Part shown: positions 1-5,575 of the stretch, one piece after another
How positions within the stretch are numbered: position 1 is the first letter of the stretch
Layout: every line of letters begins with the position of its first letter
NCBI GenBank assembly: GCA_029777755.1
Contig: JAKORQ010000634.1
Span: 1-5,575, forward strand
Reading direction: 5' to 3'
DNA: 5,575 nucleotides
DNA from: Planctomycetota bacterium
GTDB taxonomy: Bacteria; Planctomycetota; Phycisphaerae; Tepidisphaerales; Tepidisphaeraceae
Position numbers and translations under genes: made by a program
The notes under the pieces: model-generated
The model's database searches: none
What the model saw: only the letters and a program-made list of their open reading frames with translations
What the model was told of the DNA's origin: nothing

Positions 1-1347
1 CGTTTCATGGCTCAAGTTGCCAGCAGCCAGCAGTACACCAGCGAGTTCCTGGTCGTCGAGGTAACCATCCCTGTGGAGATCAGCGAAGGTTCACCGGCGG
101 AGTTCTCCGTATATCCATCGCTGCCGCACCTGAGCTACCAGTGGGACTTCGGGGATGGCACTCCCGCGGCGACGGGTGCGTCGGTGATCCACAGCTTTGC
201 CGACGATGGAACATACCTGGTGCGCGTCTCCATCACCGGAGATGGTGTGAGTATCGTTGAGGAGCGAGTGGTGACCGTATCCAATGCGGCGCCCACCGCC
301 AGCCTGGTCGCAACGCCGCTGGTGCGCGAAGGCAGCTCGGCGGCGATCATCGTCATGAACCAGCATGATGCGGCTGGCGATGTGGCGGCCGGGTTCATCT
401 ACAGCTATGACTTCGACAACGACGGCGTGTTCGATCTGGTGAGCGATGAATCCCGCGCTATCGTGCCCGGCTCGTTCCTGGCTGATGGCCCGGCATGGCA
501 GACGGTTCGTGTGCGCATCACCGACAAGGATGGCGCGTACAGCGAGTACACCTCGCAGATCCAGATCGTCAATGCCCCGCCGACGGTATATCTGTCGCTG
601 CCGGATGAAATGTCGGCCGGCACAGCGTGGCTTGGCAGCGGATCGCTGGTCGATCCGGGGCAGGATACCTGGAGCGGTATCGTCGATTTCGGCGATGGCA
701 CGACCAGCGAGCTGTCGATAGCGACCGATGGCAGCTTCACGCTGGAGCACACTTACGCCCAGGCGGGTGCATACATGATCACGGTGCGCATCACCGACAG
801 TGATGGATCCACCGGCATGGCCAGGAAGTATGTCGTCATCGCCCCGGAGGAACGGGATGCCGCGGCATCGGTAGTGATCAACGATGGCTCGGGGCAGCGC
901 TCGATGGTTACGTCGATCACCTGTACATTTGATGCCGATGTGACCTCGATCGATGCCGATGGCTGGTCGCTCACTCGTTCCGATGGTGCGGCCGTGGAGG
1001 TGATCGCCCAGCGAATCGATGCGCGAACGTACCTGCTTATCTTCGCTGGAGAGCTCACAGAGAACGGTTCGCTGGTCGATGGCCGATATGAGCTTCACGT
1101 GCGAGCCGATGCGGTACATACTGCCACCGGCGGTCAGTTGGAGTCAGACATGACGATTACGTTCCATCGCCTGTTCGGCGATATAGATGGCGATGCTACG
1201 GTCACGGCCGTCGACCTGGTGTCGTTCCGCAGTGCTATGGATGGTTCGGCCAGTGAGCACGTCGCTTCCTTCGACCATGACTCCGATGGAACGGTGGATA
1301 TCGACGATTACGACGAGTTCCGCAAGCGAATGGGACGGCGAATATAG
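1..1347 (+). CDS. PKD-repeat surface protein with C-terminal dockerin-type (EF-hand-like) domain, 5'-partial
   Basis: This is the C-terminal part of a large exported protein. The frame is already open at base 1. The first ATG (position 7) has no signal peptide after it, so the true start is probably upstream of the window. Residues are counted from that ATG (446 aa). There are three PKD-like beta-sandwich units at about 25-93, 95-188 and 190-279. Their signatures are WDFGDG (46-51), the degenerate acidic YDFDNDG (134-140) and VDFGDG (226-231), and units 2 and 3 carry matching VRITDxDG strands near their ends. Residues 283-386 form an Ig-like module typical of planctomycete surface proteins. 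Residues 389-444 hold two dockerin-type calcium loops: D392-D394-D396-T398-D403 and D423-D425-D427-T429-D434. PKD units usually serve adhesion or spacing, and dockerins bind cohesins. The ligand is unknown and no catalytic domain is visible. The stop lies 30 nt before a PEP-CTERM gene, so co-transcription is likely. Domain calls are firm; function is open. Confidence 0.9.
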   Translation, partial: RFMAQVASSQQYTSEFLVVEVTIPVEISEGSPAEFSVYPSLPHLSYQWDFGDGTPAATGASVIHSFADDGTYLVRVSITGDGVSIVEERVVTVSNAAPTASLVATPLVREGSSAAIIVMNQHDAAGDVAAGFIYSYDFDNDGVFDLVSDESRAIVPGSFLADGPAWQTVRVRITDKDGAYSEYTSQIQIVNAPPTVYLSLPDEMSAGTAWLGSGSLVDPGQDTWSGIVDFGDGTTSELSIATDGSFTLEHTYAQAGAYMITVRITDSDGSTGMARKYVVIAPEERDAAASVVINDGSGQRSMVTSITCTFDADVTSIDADGWSLTRSDGAAVEVIAQRIDARTYLLIFAGELTENGSLVDGRYELHVRADAVHTATGGQLESDMTITFHRLFGDIDGDATVTAVDLVSFRSAMDGSASEHVASFDHDSDGTVDIDDYDEFRKRMGRRI

Positions 1348-1352
1348 CAGAC

Positions 1353-1372
1353 AGGAGTTTCTCAACCAGAGG
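1353..1372 (+). promoter_or_regulatory. Ribosome-binding region for the PEP-CTERM gene
   Basis: The 30-nt gap before the ATG at 1378 has two purine-rich stretches. AGGAG (1353-1357) lies 20 nt from the start. AGAGG (1368-1372) lies 5 nt from the start and is the more likely Shine-Dalgarno site. No clear promoter fits in the gap, which suggests read-through from the gene before it. Confidence 0.45.
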
Positions 1373-1377
1373 CAAGC

Positions 1378-1992
1378 ATGAGTAACAGACGTTGGTTCAC
1401 ATCCCTTTGCGTCACTTTACTGCTGGCCGGGCTGCAATCGGCCAGCGCGGCGTCATATTCCTACAGTTTCCCTCAGCCATCGTACCAGGTGGCTCCCGGC
1501 GACATCGTCGATGTGCCGATCTACCTGACAGAGACGGTGGGGGCGGGAGAAACTTCCCTGCTGGCAACGGAGGGAATGTTCTTCGTATCGTTTGACCTGT
1601 GGCTGGACGATGGTCTGCCGGTCGCGATTCTTGACTTCTCCGCAAGCCCCGAGTGGGATGCCGCTGACTTTTTCGAGAATCTCCCCGGCATCTATACCCT
1701 CAACGCCTACAGCAGCCTCACGCAGGCGACCTTCGGCGAGCCAGTGCCGCTCCAGGATGGTCAGTACCAGTTGTACCTCGGCGATCTACAGTTCCTGGCC
1801 AGCGGCAACCCCGGCGAATCGGTGATCGCGACGGTGAACGTCTCGCCCGGCGGCGGAGCAATCAGCTTTGATACGCTGGAACTGATCGAGGACATCGCCT
1901 CGGCCGACGTGACGATCACCATAGTCCCGGAACCGTCATCGCTTGCCTCGCTCACGCTCTTGGGTGCCATGCTGCTCAGGCGCCGGCACTAG
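1378..1992 (+). CDS. PEP-CTERM sorting-domain protein with cohesin-like body
   Basis: This is a 204-aa secreted protein predicted to be handled by an exosortase-type sorting system. Residues 1-24 are a signal peptide: basic RR at 4-5, hydrophobic core at about 9-19, and an A-x-A site (A22, A24) with cleavage before A25. Residues 27-181 are beta-rich and nearly free of Cys and Lys. The opening phrase 'QVAPGDIVDVPIYL' (37-50), the strand 'FFVSFDLWLDD' and the closing 'SADVTITIV' resemble the cohesin/carbohydrate-binding-like sandwich common in planctomycete PEP-CTERM proteins. The tail is textbook: VPEP (183-186), a hydrophobic segment (about 188-200) and a basic RRRH end. Exosortase is known in other bacteria to cut at this motif and release or anchor the protein at the surface; no exosortase gene is in the window. 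The gene follows a dockerin-like protein, so the two could be partners. The sorting tail is very secure, the cohesin resemblance moderate, and the exact role unknown. Confidence 0.93.
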   Translation: MSNRRWFTSLCVTLLLAGLQSASAASYSYSFPQPSYQVAPGDIVDVPIYLTETVGAGETSLLATEGMFFVSFDLWLDDGLPVAILDFSASPEWDAADFFENLPGIYTLNAYSSLTQATFGEPVPLQDGQYQLYLGDLQFLASGNPGESVIATVNVSPGGGAISFDTLELIEDIASADVTITIVPEPSSLASLTLLGAMLLRRRH

Positions 1993-2015
1993 GCGAACAC
2001 TTCAACTCGTACATC

Positions 2016-2056
2016 GGCTCATGCCCGCGGCGTACCAGTCTCCTCGGGCATGGGCC
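2016..2056 (+). terminator. Candidate hairpin terminator after the PEP-CTERM gene
   Basis: A 12-bp stem joins 2016-2027 (GGCTCATGCCCG) and 2045-2056 (CGGGCATGGGCC), with one G-U pair and a 17-nt loop. It begins 23 nt after the stop codon at 1992, where a terminator is expected. No T-tract follows (the next bases are AATATTGTCC), so it is not a classical Rho-independent terminator. It could instead be a hairpin-only terminator or an mRNA 3'-end stabiliser. Confidence 0.45.
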
Positions 2057-2262
2057 AATATTGTCCATTCGGTACTGAGCGACACATGGGATGGCTACAC
2101 CCGTTTGTCCCGCGGGAGGTAAGGGAATCCTCGACGATCCTGCACGATCGGAGTCAGGGAATCGGAAGACGCACATCAGTTCCCGTTTTCACCACAACGC
2201 GACGAGGTAACTGGGGCAATGTGAATACGACTCGGGTGGACCTTCTGGCGATTCGAACTCCC

Positions 2263-2282
2263 GCGGCTTGAGGACAAGCCGC
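2263..2282. repeat. Short perfect inverted repeat
   Basis: GCGGCTT (2263-2269) and AAGCCGC (2276-2282) form a 7-bp perfect stem around a 6-nt loop. There is no T-tract on either strand. It lies mid-gap and its role is unknown. A small RNA, a second terminator and chance are all possible. Confidence 0.3.
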
Positions 2283-2341
2283 TCCACCTGCAGCAGAGGC
2301 GCCCCAGACCAGATGCACGACCAGAGCCAACCTCGTGATAC

Positions 2342-2383
2342 GGTAACGCCCCGAGTGCCTTGGGGGGCGCCCCGGGCGTTACC
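2342..2383 (-). terminator. Candidate hairpin terminator after the TolC-family gene
   Basis: GGTAACGCCC (2342-2351) and GGGCGTTACC (2374-2383) form a perfect 10-bp stem. The 22-nt loop contains a self-complementary GGGGCGCCCC (2364-2373), so other folds compete, for example 2347-2352 with 2364-2369. Read on the minus strand, it starts 18 nt after the TolC-family stop codon. No T-run follows, so a hairpin-only or bidirectional terminator is the best guess. Confidence 0.45.
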
Positions 2384-2401
2384 TGTCTCTGAGGATCGAC
2401 A

Positions 2402-4186
2402 CTACTCGGTTTGCGTTTCCGGGTTGGACATGCGAATCGGAGAGGGGACGTCGGCCAGTTTTCGCCCGCGCTCGACCGCCGTCATCTGATCCTCCATCAG
2501 CACCACGTTGTCATACTTCAGCAGTGTGCCCTTGGCTCTCTCAAGCTGGGCAATGGCGATATTGTAGTTCGCGATCGCCTGGGCCTCGTTGCGCTCCGCT
2601 TCGGCCAGGCGTGCCTGGCTGTCCAAGCGAAGCTGCACGTTGGTGGGCGTCCAGGGCTCGCCGCCTTTCTCCAGTCGCGTAGAAATGGCGTCGAGAGTGT
2701 CGGCCGCCGAGAGAACCGCCTGCCGATTGGCCGCCATCTCACTCCAGGCCGTCTCCACGTTGCGCAGCGCCAGCTTCACTTCCAGTGCCACCTGCTCGAT
2801 GAACGCGCGATACTGGTCAACCGCCTGCTGCCTCTGTAACAGCGTGCGCTGGTAGATCGCATGTGGCTGTCGGTTCCCGATAGGAATCTCAAACTCGATC
2901 TGGGCGCGGTAACTGGTGGAGTTGAGATCCAGCATGTTGTAATTGGCGCTATCCCAGTCAGGGTCGGCGCCATCCGTTGTGATTCGCTGCAGCAAGTTCA
3001 GCGACGGCAGAAGGTTGTTCTTCGCCACCCGCGTAACCAGTGAAGCGGACTCGATGCGCAGCAACTGCTGGGCAAGCTCAAGGCGATGCTCAAGCGCCTG
3101 GTTGATCTGGTCCTGCGCGTCAAACCGCACCGGGGACCTAAGCGGTTCTGAGGCCGGGAGGACAAGAATATTGCCGGATACCGGCAGCTCCGGGTCATTC
3201 ATCAACCTCTTGAGCCGGTCCGAGAGGTCGCGCACCTGGGCACGGGCACGAACCAGCAGTGCTTCATGCTGGCGGATGGCGCTGGTCGCCTGTGCCGTCT
3301 GCACGCGCGTCACGTCTTCAGCGCCACGCGCCCGCAGCAGCTCGGCCGTCCGGATAGTCTCAGCCAGCAGGCGCTCGGCAATCTGCACATCCTGCTCGGC
3401 AAACATCAGTTGCCAGTAGAGCTGCTCTGTCTCATACAGCGTCTCTTCCACCCGGTTGCGATACTCCAGCAGGCTGATGCGATAGTCATTTCGCGCGATC
3501 GTGATCTGTGCCCTCGATATCTCCGGGCCGAAGTTCTTCAGCAGCGGCTGGCGAAGTTCAGCGACCAGCGAATTGTACCAGAACCTTTCCTTCCGCGTGT
3601 TGAAAAGGTCGGTGAAGGCATAGTACTCGGTCGTCTCATATCGCAGCTCGGCCACGCCGCCACTCTCAAGCTGCTGGCGGATACCGGTTTGTGCTCCGAA
3701 CGTTTGCACGTCGCGCACCGGCAACGGGCTGACGCTGTTTGTGTTTGCGGCGGTCTCTTTCCATTCGTAGAACGGGTTAAAGAAGAATGCCGGGTCAAAG
3801 CGCGATTCAGCTTCCACGATACGATTGGAAGTGATGCCCGGGTCATAGCCGGCCACGCGGATATCCATGTTGTTGTTGACCGTGCGATGGAGCACCTCCT
3901 GCAGCGTCATGCGCAGGATGGGATCCTCGCTGAGCGGGGCGCCGGTGGTGGGTTGAGTGGCGGCCGTCTGTGTCGCTGGCGTTGTGCTGCGGGCGCGGGG
4001 ATTGTACGTCGCGTCAAGGGTTTGCAGGATCGGCTTTGGCTCGTGATCGCGCAGATCCTCGGCTGCCTGTCGCGAGTTCCGCTGGAACTTTGCCGGGTCA
4101 AACGGCAGGGGGTCAGCCGCTGTGCAGCCATATAGTGAAAGTACCGCTGCGACCGCTGCCAGATACACCTTCGACTTGCAGTTCAT
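2402..4186 (-). CDS. TolC-family outer-membrane efflux lipoprotein
   Basis: This 594-aa protein is predicted to form a trimeric channel through the outer membrane and periplasm for efflux or type I secretion. Residues 1-20 are a lipoprotein signal with lipobox L18-Y-G-C21. A polar region and a Thr/Pro/Ala-rich linker (about 65-85) follow. The first OEP repeat runs from about 93 to 333. It has beta-strand segments around 133-143, 163-186 and 205-220, then long alpha-helices with heptad-like character (236-330). The second repeat covers about 356-555, with the family phrase 'NLLPSLNL' (391-398), a second beta hairpin ending in 'EFEIPIGNR' (431-439), and long helices at 441-500 and 515-555. It is longer than the usual 420-500 aa because of the N-terminal extension and acidic/polar tail. 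The ATG is preceded by GAGG about 3 nt away and AAAGG about 10 nt away. An exporter gene lies 75 nt upstream on the same strand. No pump or adaptor gene is visible, so the substrate is unknown. The family assignment is secure. Confidence 0.93.
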   Translation of the reverse strand: MNCKSKVYLAAVAAVLSLYGCTAADPLPFDPAKFQRNSRQAAEDLRDHEPKPILQTLDATYNPRARSTTPATQTAATQPTTGAPLSEDPILRMTLQEVLHRTVNNNMDIRVAGYDPGITSNRIVEAESRFDPAFFFNPFYEWKETAANTNSVSPLPVRDVQTFGAQTGIRQQLESGGVAELRYETTEYYAFTDLFNTRKERFWYNSLVAELRQPLLKNFGPEISRAQITIARNDYRISLLEYRNRVEETLYETEQLYWQLMFAEQDVQIAERLLAETIRTAELLRARGAEDVTRVQTAQATSAIRQHEALLVRARAQVRDLSDRLKRLMNDPELPVSGNILVLPASEPLRSPVRFDAQDQINQALEHRLELAQQLLRIESASLVTRVAKNNLLPSLNLLQRITTDGADPDWDSANYNMLDLNSTSYRAQIEFEIPIGNRQPHAIYQRTLLQRQQAVDQYRAFIEQVALEVKLALRNVETAWSEMAANRQAVLSAADTLDAISTRLEKGGEPWTPTNVQLRLDSQARLAEAERNEAQAIANYNIAIAQLERAKGTLLKYDNVVLMEDQMTAVERGRKLADVPSPIRMSNPETQTE

Positions 4187-4204
4187 ATTCCTCGCGCCTT
4201 TCCC
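4187..4204 (-). promoter_or_regulatory. Ribosome-binding region of the TolC-family gene
   Basis: Read on the minus strand, the 18 nt before the ATG are purine-rich: GGGAAAGGCGCGAGGAAT. AAAGG ends 10 nt before the start and GAGG ends 3 nt before it. The first spacing is somewhat long and the second short; together they support the ATG at 4186. No convincing -35/-10 pair was seen in the 75-nt gap, so transcription may read through from the exporter gene. Confidence 0.4.
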
Positions 4205-4261
4205 TTAAGCATCCTCGTGTTGCGCCGAGAGTGAGAAATGCTCTTTGCACACCATGGTCTG

Positions 4262-4891
4262 TCAAATTATAGCGAGCTCATGCATCGCAGCGATACCCCC
4301 TAAAATCGCGAATAGTAAGAAGATGCAGCCGCCGGCAAGGTCCGCGGCCATCATCCACCAGCGCTGCTGGAACCGGCGCAAACCGCTGATCATCCCCGCG
4401 AATCCGACCACCCACGAGATCGTCCCAAGGAACACACCTGCGCACACAAGCCACAGCGAATCAGCCTGCGCCCGCGCCCCGGCCGCCGGTACTGCTACAA
4501 GCCAGAATGCCAGCGTCATCGGGTTCAGCAGTGTCATCAACAGCCCTGTGAGGTAGCCTCGACGAACTGAAACGTTCGCCGTACCCTGGTCATCGGCGTG
4601 TCTTCTGCTACTGAACGCGGCCACCATGCAGCCTATCGCCAGGTATGTAAGCAAACCGGTGCCGGCGATCTGCAGCGGCAGTTTAACCCCCGGGATATCC
4701 AGTAACCTGGCCAGCCCGAATCCAGTGAGCCCCGCGTAGGTGACATCCACAGTTACAGCGCCACATCCCAAGGCAAACCCGGCACGGAATCCCCCGGCCA
4801 ACGTGCGCCTGGCGATCTCCACATTCACCGGGCCGATCGGAACGGCCGCCCCCAGGCCCAACAGGTAGCCAGCCAGCAGCGATGCAAGCAT
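4262..4891 (-). CDS. LysE/RhtB-family inner-membrane exporter
   Basis: This 209-aa hydrophobic protein has the length and six-helix plan of LysE-type exporters, which expel amino acids or related small molecules using the proton-motive force. Counted from the ATG at 4891, helices lie at about 2-26, 37-62, 71-92, 113-135, 144-168 and 182-203. The family signature is clear: 'VPIGPVN' (17-23, the usual PGP motif with Ile for the first Gly spacing), then 'GGFRAGFALGCGA' (33-45). 'LLNPMTLAFW' (121-130) matches the conserved LLNPK-type segment. A cytoplasmic loop (about 95-111) is polar. A TTG at 4903 directly after an in-frame stop could add four residues. I chose the ATG because neither start has a Shine-Dalgarno site and the TTG falls inside a good -10 element. 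The gene precedes the TolC-family gene by 75 nt. The substrate cannot be told from sequence; amino acid export is the family default. Confidence 0.88.
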   Translation of the reverse strand: MLASLLAGYLLGLGAAVPIGPVNVEIARRTLAGGFRAGFALGCGAVTVDVTYAGLTGFGLARLLDIPGVKLPLQIAGTGLLTYLAIGCMVAAFSSRRHADDQGTANVSVRRGYLTGLLMTLLNPMTLAFWLVAVPAAGARAQADSLWLVCAGVFLGTISWVVGFAGMISGLRRFQQRWWMMAADLAGGCIFLLFAILGGIAAMHELAII

Positions 4892-4902
4892 AGAAGCAGG
4901 CA

Positions 4903-4930
4903 ATTATCGCGCATTTGCAGAGGCTGTCCA
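4903..4930 (-). promoter_or_regulatory. Predicted sigma70-type promoter for the exporter gene
   Basis: On the minus strand, TGGACA (4930-4925, five of six matches to TTGACA) is followed by a 16-nt spacer and GATAAT (4908-4903, five of six matches to TATAAT). The expected transcription start is near 4896-4894, only 3-5 nt before the ATG at 4891. That implies a leaderless or near-leaderless mRNA and would explain the missing Shine-Dalgarno site. It assumes that planctomycete housekeeping promoters resemble the E. coli consensus. Confidence 0.45.
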
Positions 4931-4951
4931 AGCCAGCGGCCGACTCCCGCA

Positions 4952-4957
4952 TACAAT
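4952..4957 (+). promoter_or_regulatory. Possible -10 element for the small lipoprotein gene
   Basis: TACAAT matches TATAAT at five of six bases and would start transcription near 4964, leaving a 22-nt leader that includes the purine-rich ribosome-binding region. No good -35 is seen 16-18 nt upstream, so this is weak. Confidence 0.25.
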
Positions 4958-4967
4958 CGATAGTGCC

Positions 4968-4980
4968 GGGGAGGGGGAGA
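4968..4980 (+). promoter_or_regulatory. Ribosome-binding region of the small lipoprotein gene
   Basis: The purine run GGGGAGGGGGAGA ends 5 nt before the ATG at 4986 and includes GGAGG (4970-4974). This is a strong Shine-Dalgarno site and fixes the start. Confidence 0.6.
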
Positions 4981-4985
4981 GATCT

Positions 4986-5558
4986 ATGCCAAGGCTGATC
5001 GTCATTGTTCTTGCGGGTTTGCTCGTTGGCTGCACGACAGGGGGAACCAGGATCACGTCACAATGGAAGGATCCCGATTTGGTGCGCATGTCACCGCAGC
5101 GCGTGCTGGTGCTGGCGCGATTCACCGAGCCGGGTGTGCGGCGGATGATGGAGGATCGCAGCATCGAGGAACTGCGCGAACTGGGCATCAGAGCCGTTGC
5201 TGCCTACAAGGCGCTGCCGGCATTGGACGAGCATAGCACAGCCTTCCAGCAGCAACTGCGCGACGCTGACGCTCTGGTCATCTACACGCCCGGGCAGAAC
5301 TACACGGATGTCGCCAATCGCCCGGGGCTGGGCGCCGGCGTGGGTTGGGGCTTCTTCGGCATCTCCCTTGGCCCGATCCTCGGTGGCGCTAAGGCCGAGC
5401 AGCGTACCACGATCAACGCGCAGCTTTTCCCGGCCGCTTCCCCACAGCCTGTCTGGAGTGTCCAGTATGACGTCAATCTCGCAAAGGGCGCACAGAAAGG
5501 CCTCGCGGACGTACCTGAACGTCTCGCGAGGCAATTACGATCCGATGGCGCGCTCTAG
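4986..5558 (+). CDS. Uncharacterised envelope lipoprotein (DUF4136-like)
   Basis: This is a 190-aa predicted lipoprotein with a short hydrophobic signal (about 4-13) and lipobox L13-V-G-C16. The mature start reads 'TRITSQWKDPDL' (21-32), followed by a hydrophobic strand 'RVLVLARF' (39-46) and a helix 'RRMMEDRSIEELRELGIRAV' (52-71). That order (TSxWKDP, a VLV strand, then a helix and 'G-(V/I)-x-A') resembles a broad set of small lipoproteins of unknown function related to DUF4136. Residues 92-101 ('RDADALVIYT') fit the next strand of an alpha/beta fold. A Gly-rich stretch (114-135) and a late 'PVWSVQYDV' strand (155-163) follow, then a helix at 174-186. The domain is probably periplasmic and membrane-tethered; no catalytic residues stand out. 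The gene is divergent from the exporter gene, so the two may share a control region. Lipoprotein status is secure, family moderate, function unknown. Confidence 0.85.
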   Translation: MPRLIVIVLAGLLVGCTTGGTRITSQWKDPDLVRMSPQRVLVLARFTEPGVRRMMEDRSIEELRELGIRAVAAYKALPALDEHSTAFQQQLRDADALVIYTPGQNYTDVANRPGLGAGVGWGFFGISLGPILGGAKAEQRTTINAQLFPAASPQPVWSVQYDVNLAKGAQKGLADVPERLARQLRSDGAL

Positions 5559-5570
5559 TGGAACTCCACT
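5557..5570 (+). terminator. Possible terminator stem at the window edge
   Basis: AGTGG (5557-5561) and CCACT (5566-5570) form a 5-bp stem with a 4-nt loop. It overlaps the last two bases of the stop codon at 5556-5558. The window ends 5 nt later, so a T-tract cannot be checked. The stem is short and may be chance. Confidence 0.2.
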
Positions 5571-5575
5571 CAAAG

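Larger units (their letters stand above)
1993..2401. other. Convergent intergenic region, no supported gene
   Basis: These 409 nt separate the stop codons of two convergent genes. Short open frames exist (for example 2050-2271 and 2268-2489 on +), but they lack a ribosome-binding site, family resemblance and a sensible composition. What can be seen is structural: hairpins at 2016-2056, 2263-2282 and 2342-2383, a perfect 10-nt palindrome at 2108-2117, and the 7-mer CCCGCGG three times (2024, 2109, 2260). I see no tRNA, CRISPR or insertion-sequence ends. Confidence 0.6.

Noticed and set aside
91..1119. A 342-codon open frame on the minus strand, opposite the PKD gene
   Set aside because: The translation is rich in Arg, His and Asp with no recognisable domain. 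It is the antisense image of a well-supported GC-rich gene with repeated GAT/GGC codons, which removes stops from that frame.
2231..2310. tRNA-like pattern on the minus strand (GGTGGAGC, a 7-bp hairpin, then TTCGAAT)
   Set aside because: The T-arm pairs at only three of five positions, the anticodon-like loop has six bases with no valid U33/purine-37 layout, and no matching acceptor stem was found. TTCGAA is a palindrome and reads similarly on both strands.
2050..2489. Two short plus-strand open frames (2050-2271 and 2268-2489) in the convergent gap
   Set aside because: There is no ribosome-binding site, no signal, no hydrophobic pattern and no family resemblance. The second runs into the end of the TolC-family gene on the other strand.
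3266..4135. A 289-codon open frame on the plus strand, opposite the TolC-family gene
   Set aside because: It is rich in Arg, Leu, His and Cys and matches no family I know. The opposite strand holds a full TolC-type protein with a lipobox and conserved motifs, so this is a shadow frame.
4892..4903. TTG start for the exporter at 4903
   Set aside because: It lacks a Shine-Dalgarno site, follows directly after a stop codon and overlaps the predicted -10 box. The ATG at 4891 gives the usual family N-terminus. It remains possible.
1..5575. A defence system, mobile element, CRISPR array or biosynthetic cluster
   Set aside because: I looked for nuclease, transposase, integrase, toxin-antitoxin and array-like repeats on both strands. 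None is present; every supported gene is an envelope or export protein.

Overview
The window looks like chromosomal DNA from a GC-rich member of the Planctomycetota, possibly Phycisphaerae-like at class level. The strongest clue is the C-terminus of the first gene. There an Ig-like module with the phrase 'GQRSMVTSITCTF' runs straight into a dockerin-type pair of Asp-rich loops, an arrangement I know from planctomycete surface proteins. A PEP-CTERM protein follows directly, and the base composition is evenly GC-rich. The assignment comes from pattern recognition, not from a search.

Layout. (1) Positions 1-1992, + strand: the 3' part of a PKD-repeat/dockerin-like surface protein, cut by the left edge. 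After a 30-nt gap comes a small secreted protein with a signal peptide, a cohesin-like beta-rich body and a PEP-CTERM sorting tail. (2) Positions 1993-2401: a 409-nt gap between convergent genes, with no convincing gene. It has a strong hairpin next to each flanking stop codon and another in the middle. (3) Positions 2402-4891, - strand: a LysE/RhtB-type inner-membrane exporter, followed 75 nt later by a TolC-type outer-membrane efflux lipoprotein, probably a transcription unit in the order exporter then TolC. (4) Positions 4892-4985: a short divergent promoter region. (5) Positions 4986-5558, + strand: a small uncharacterised lipoprotein.

How they may work together. The first pair looks like cell-surface proteins. 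The dockerin-like tail of one and the cohesin-like body of the other could interact, but that is inference. The second pair are both export proteins, one for each membrane. They are not a known partnered system, since LysE exporters do not normally need TolC, and no RND, ABC or membrane-fusion component lies in the window. The last lipoprotein belongs to a broad envelope-lipoprotein type of unknown function.

I found no mobile element, CRISPR array, tRNA, rRNA or defence system. Apart from the dockerin/cohesin-like pair and a predicted leaderless promoter, this reads as an ordinary region.
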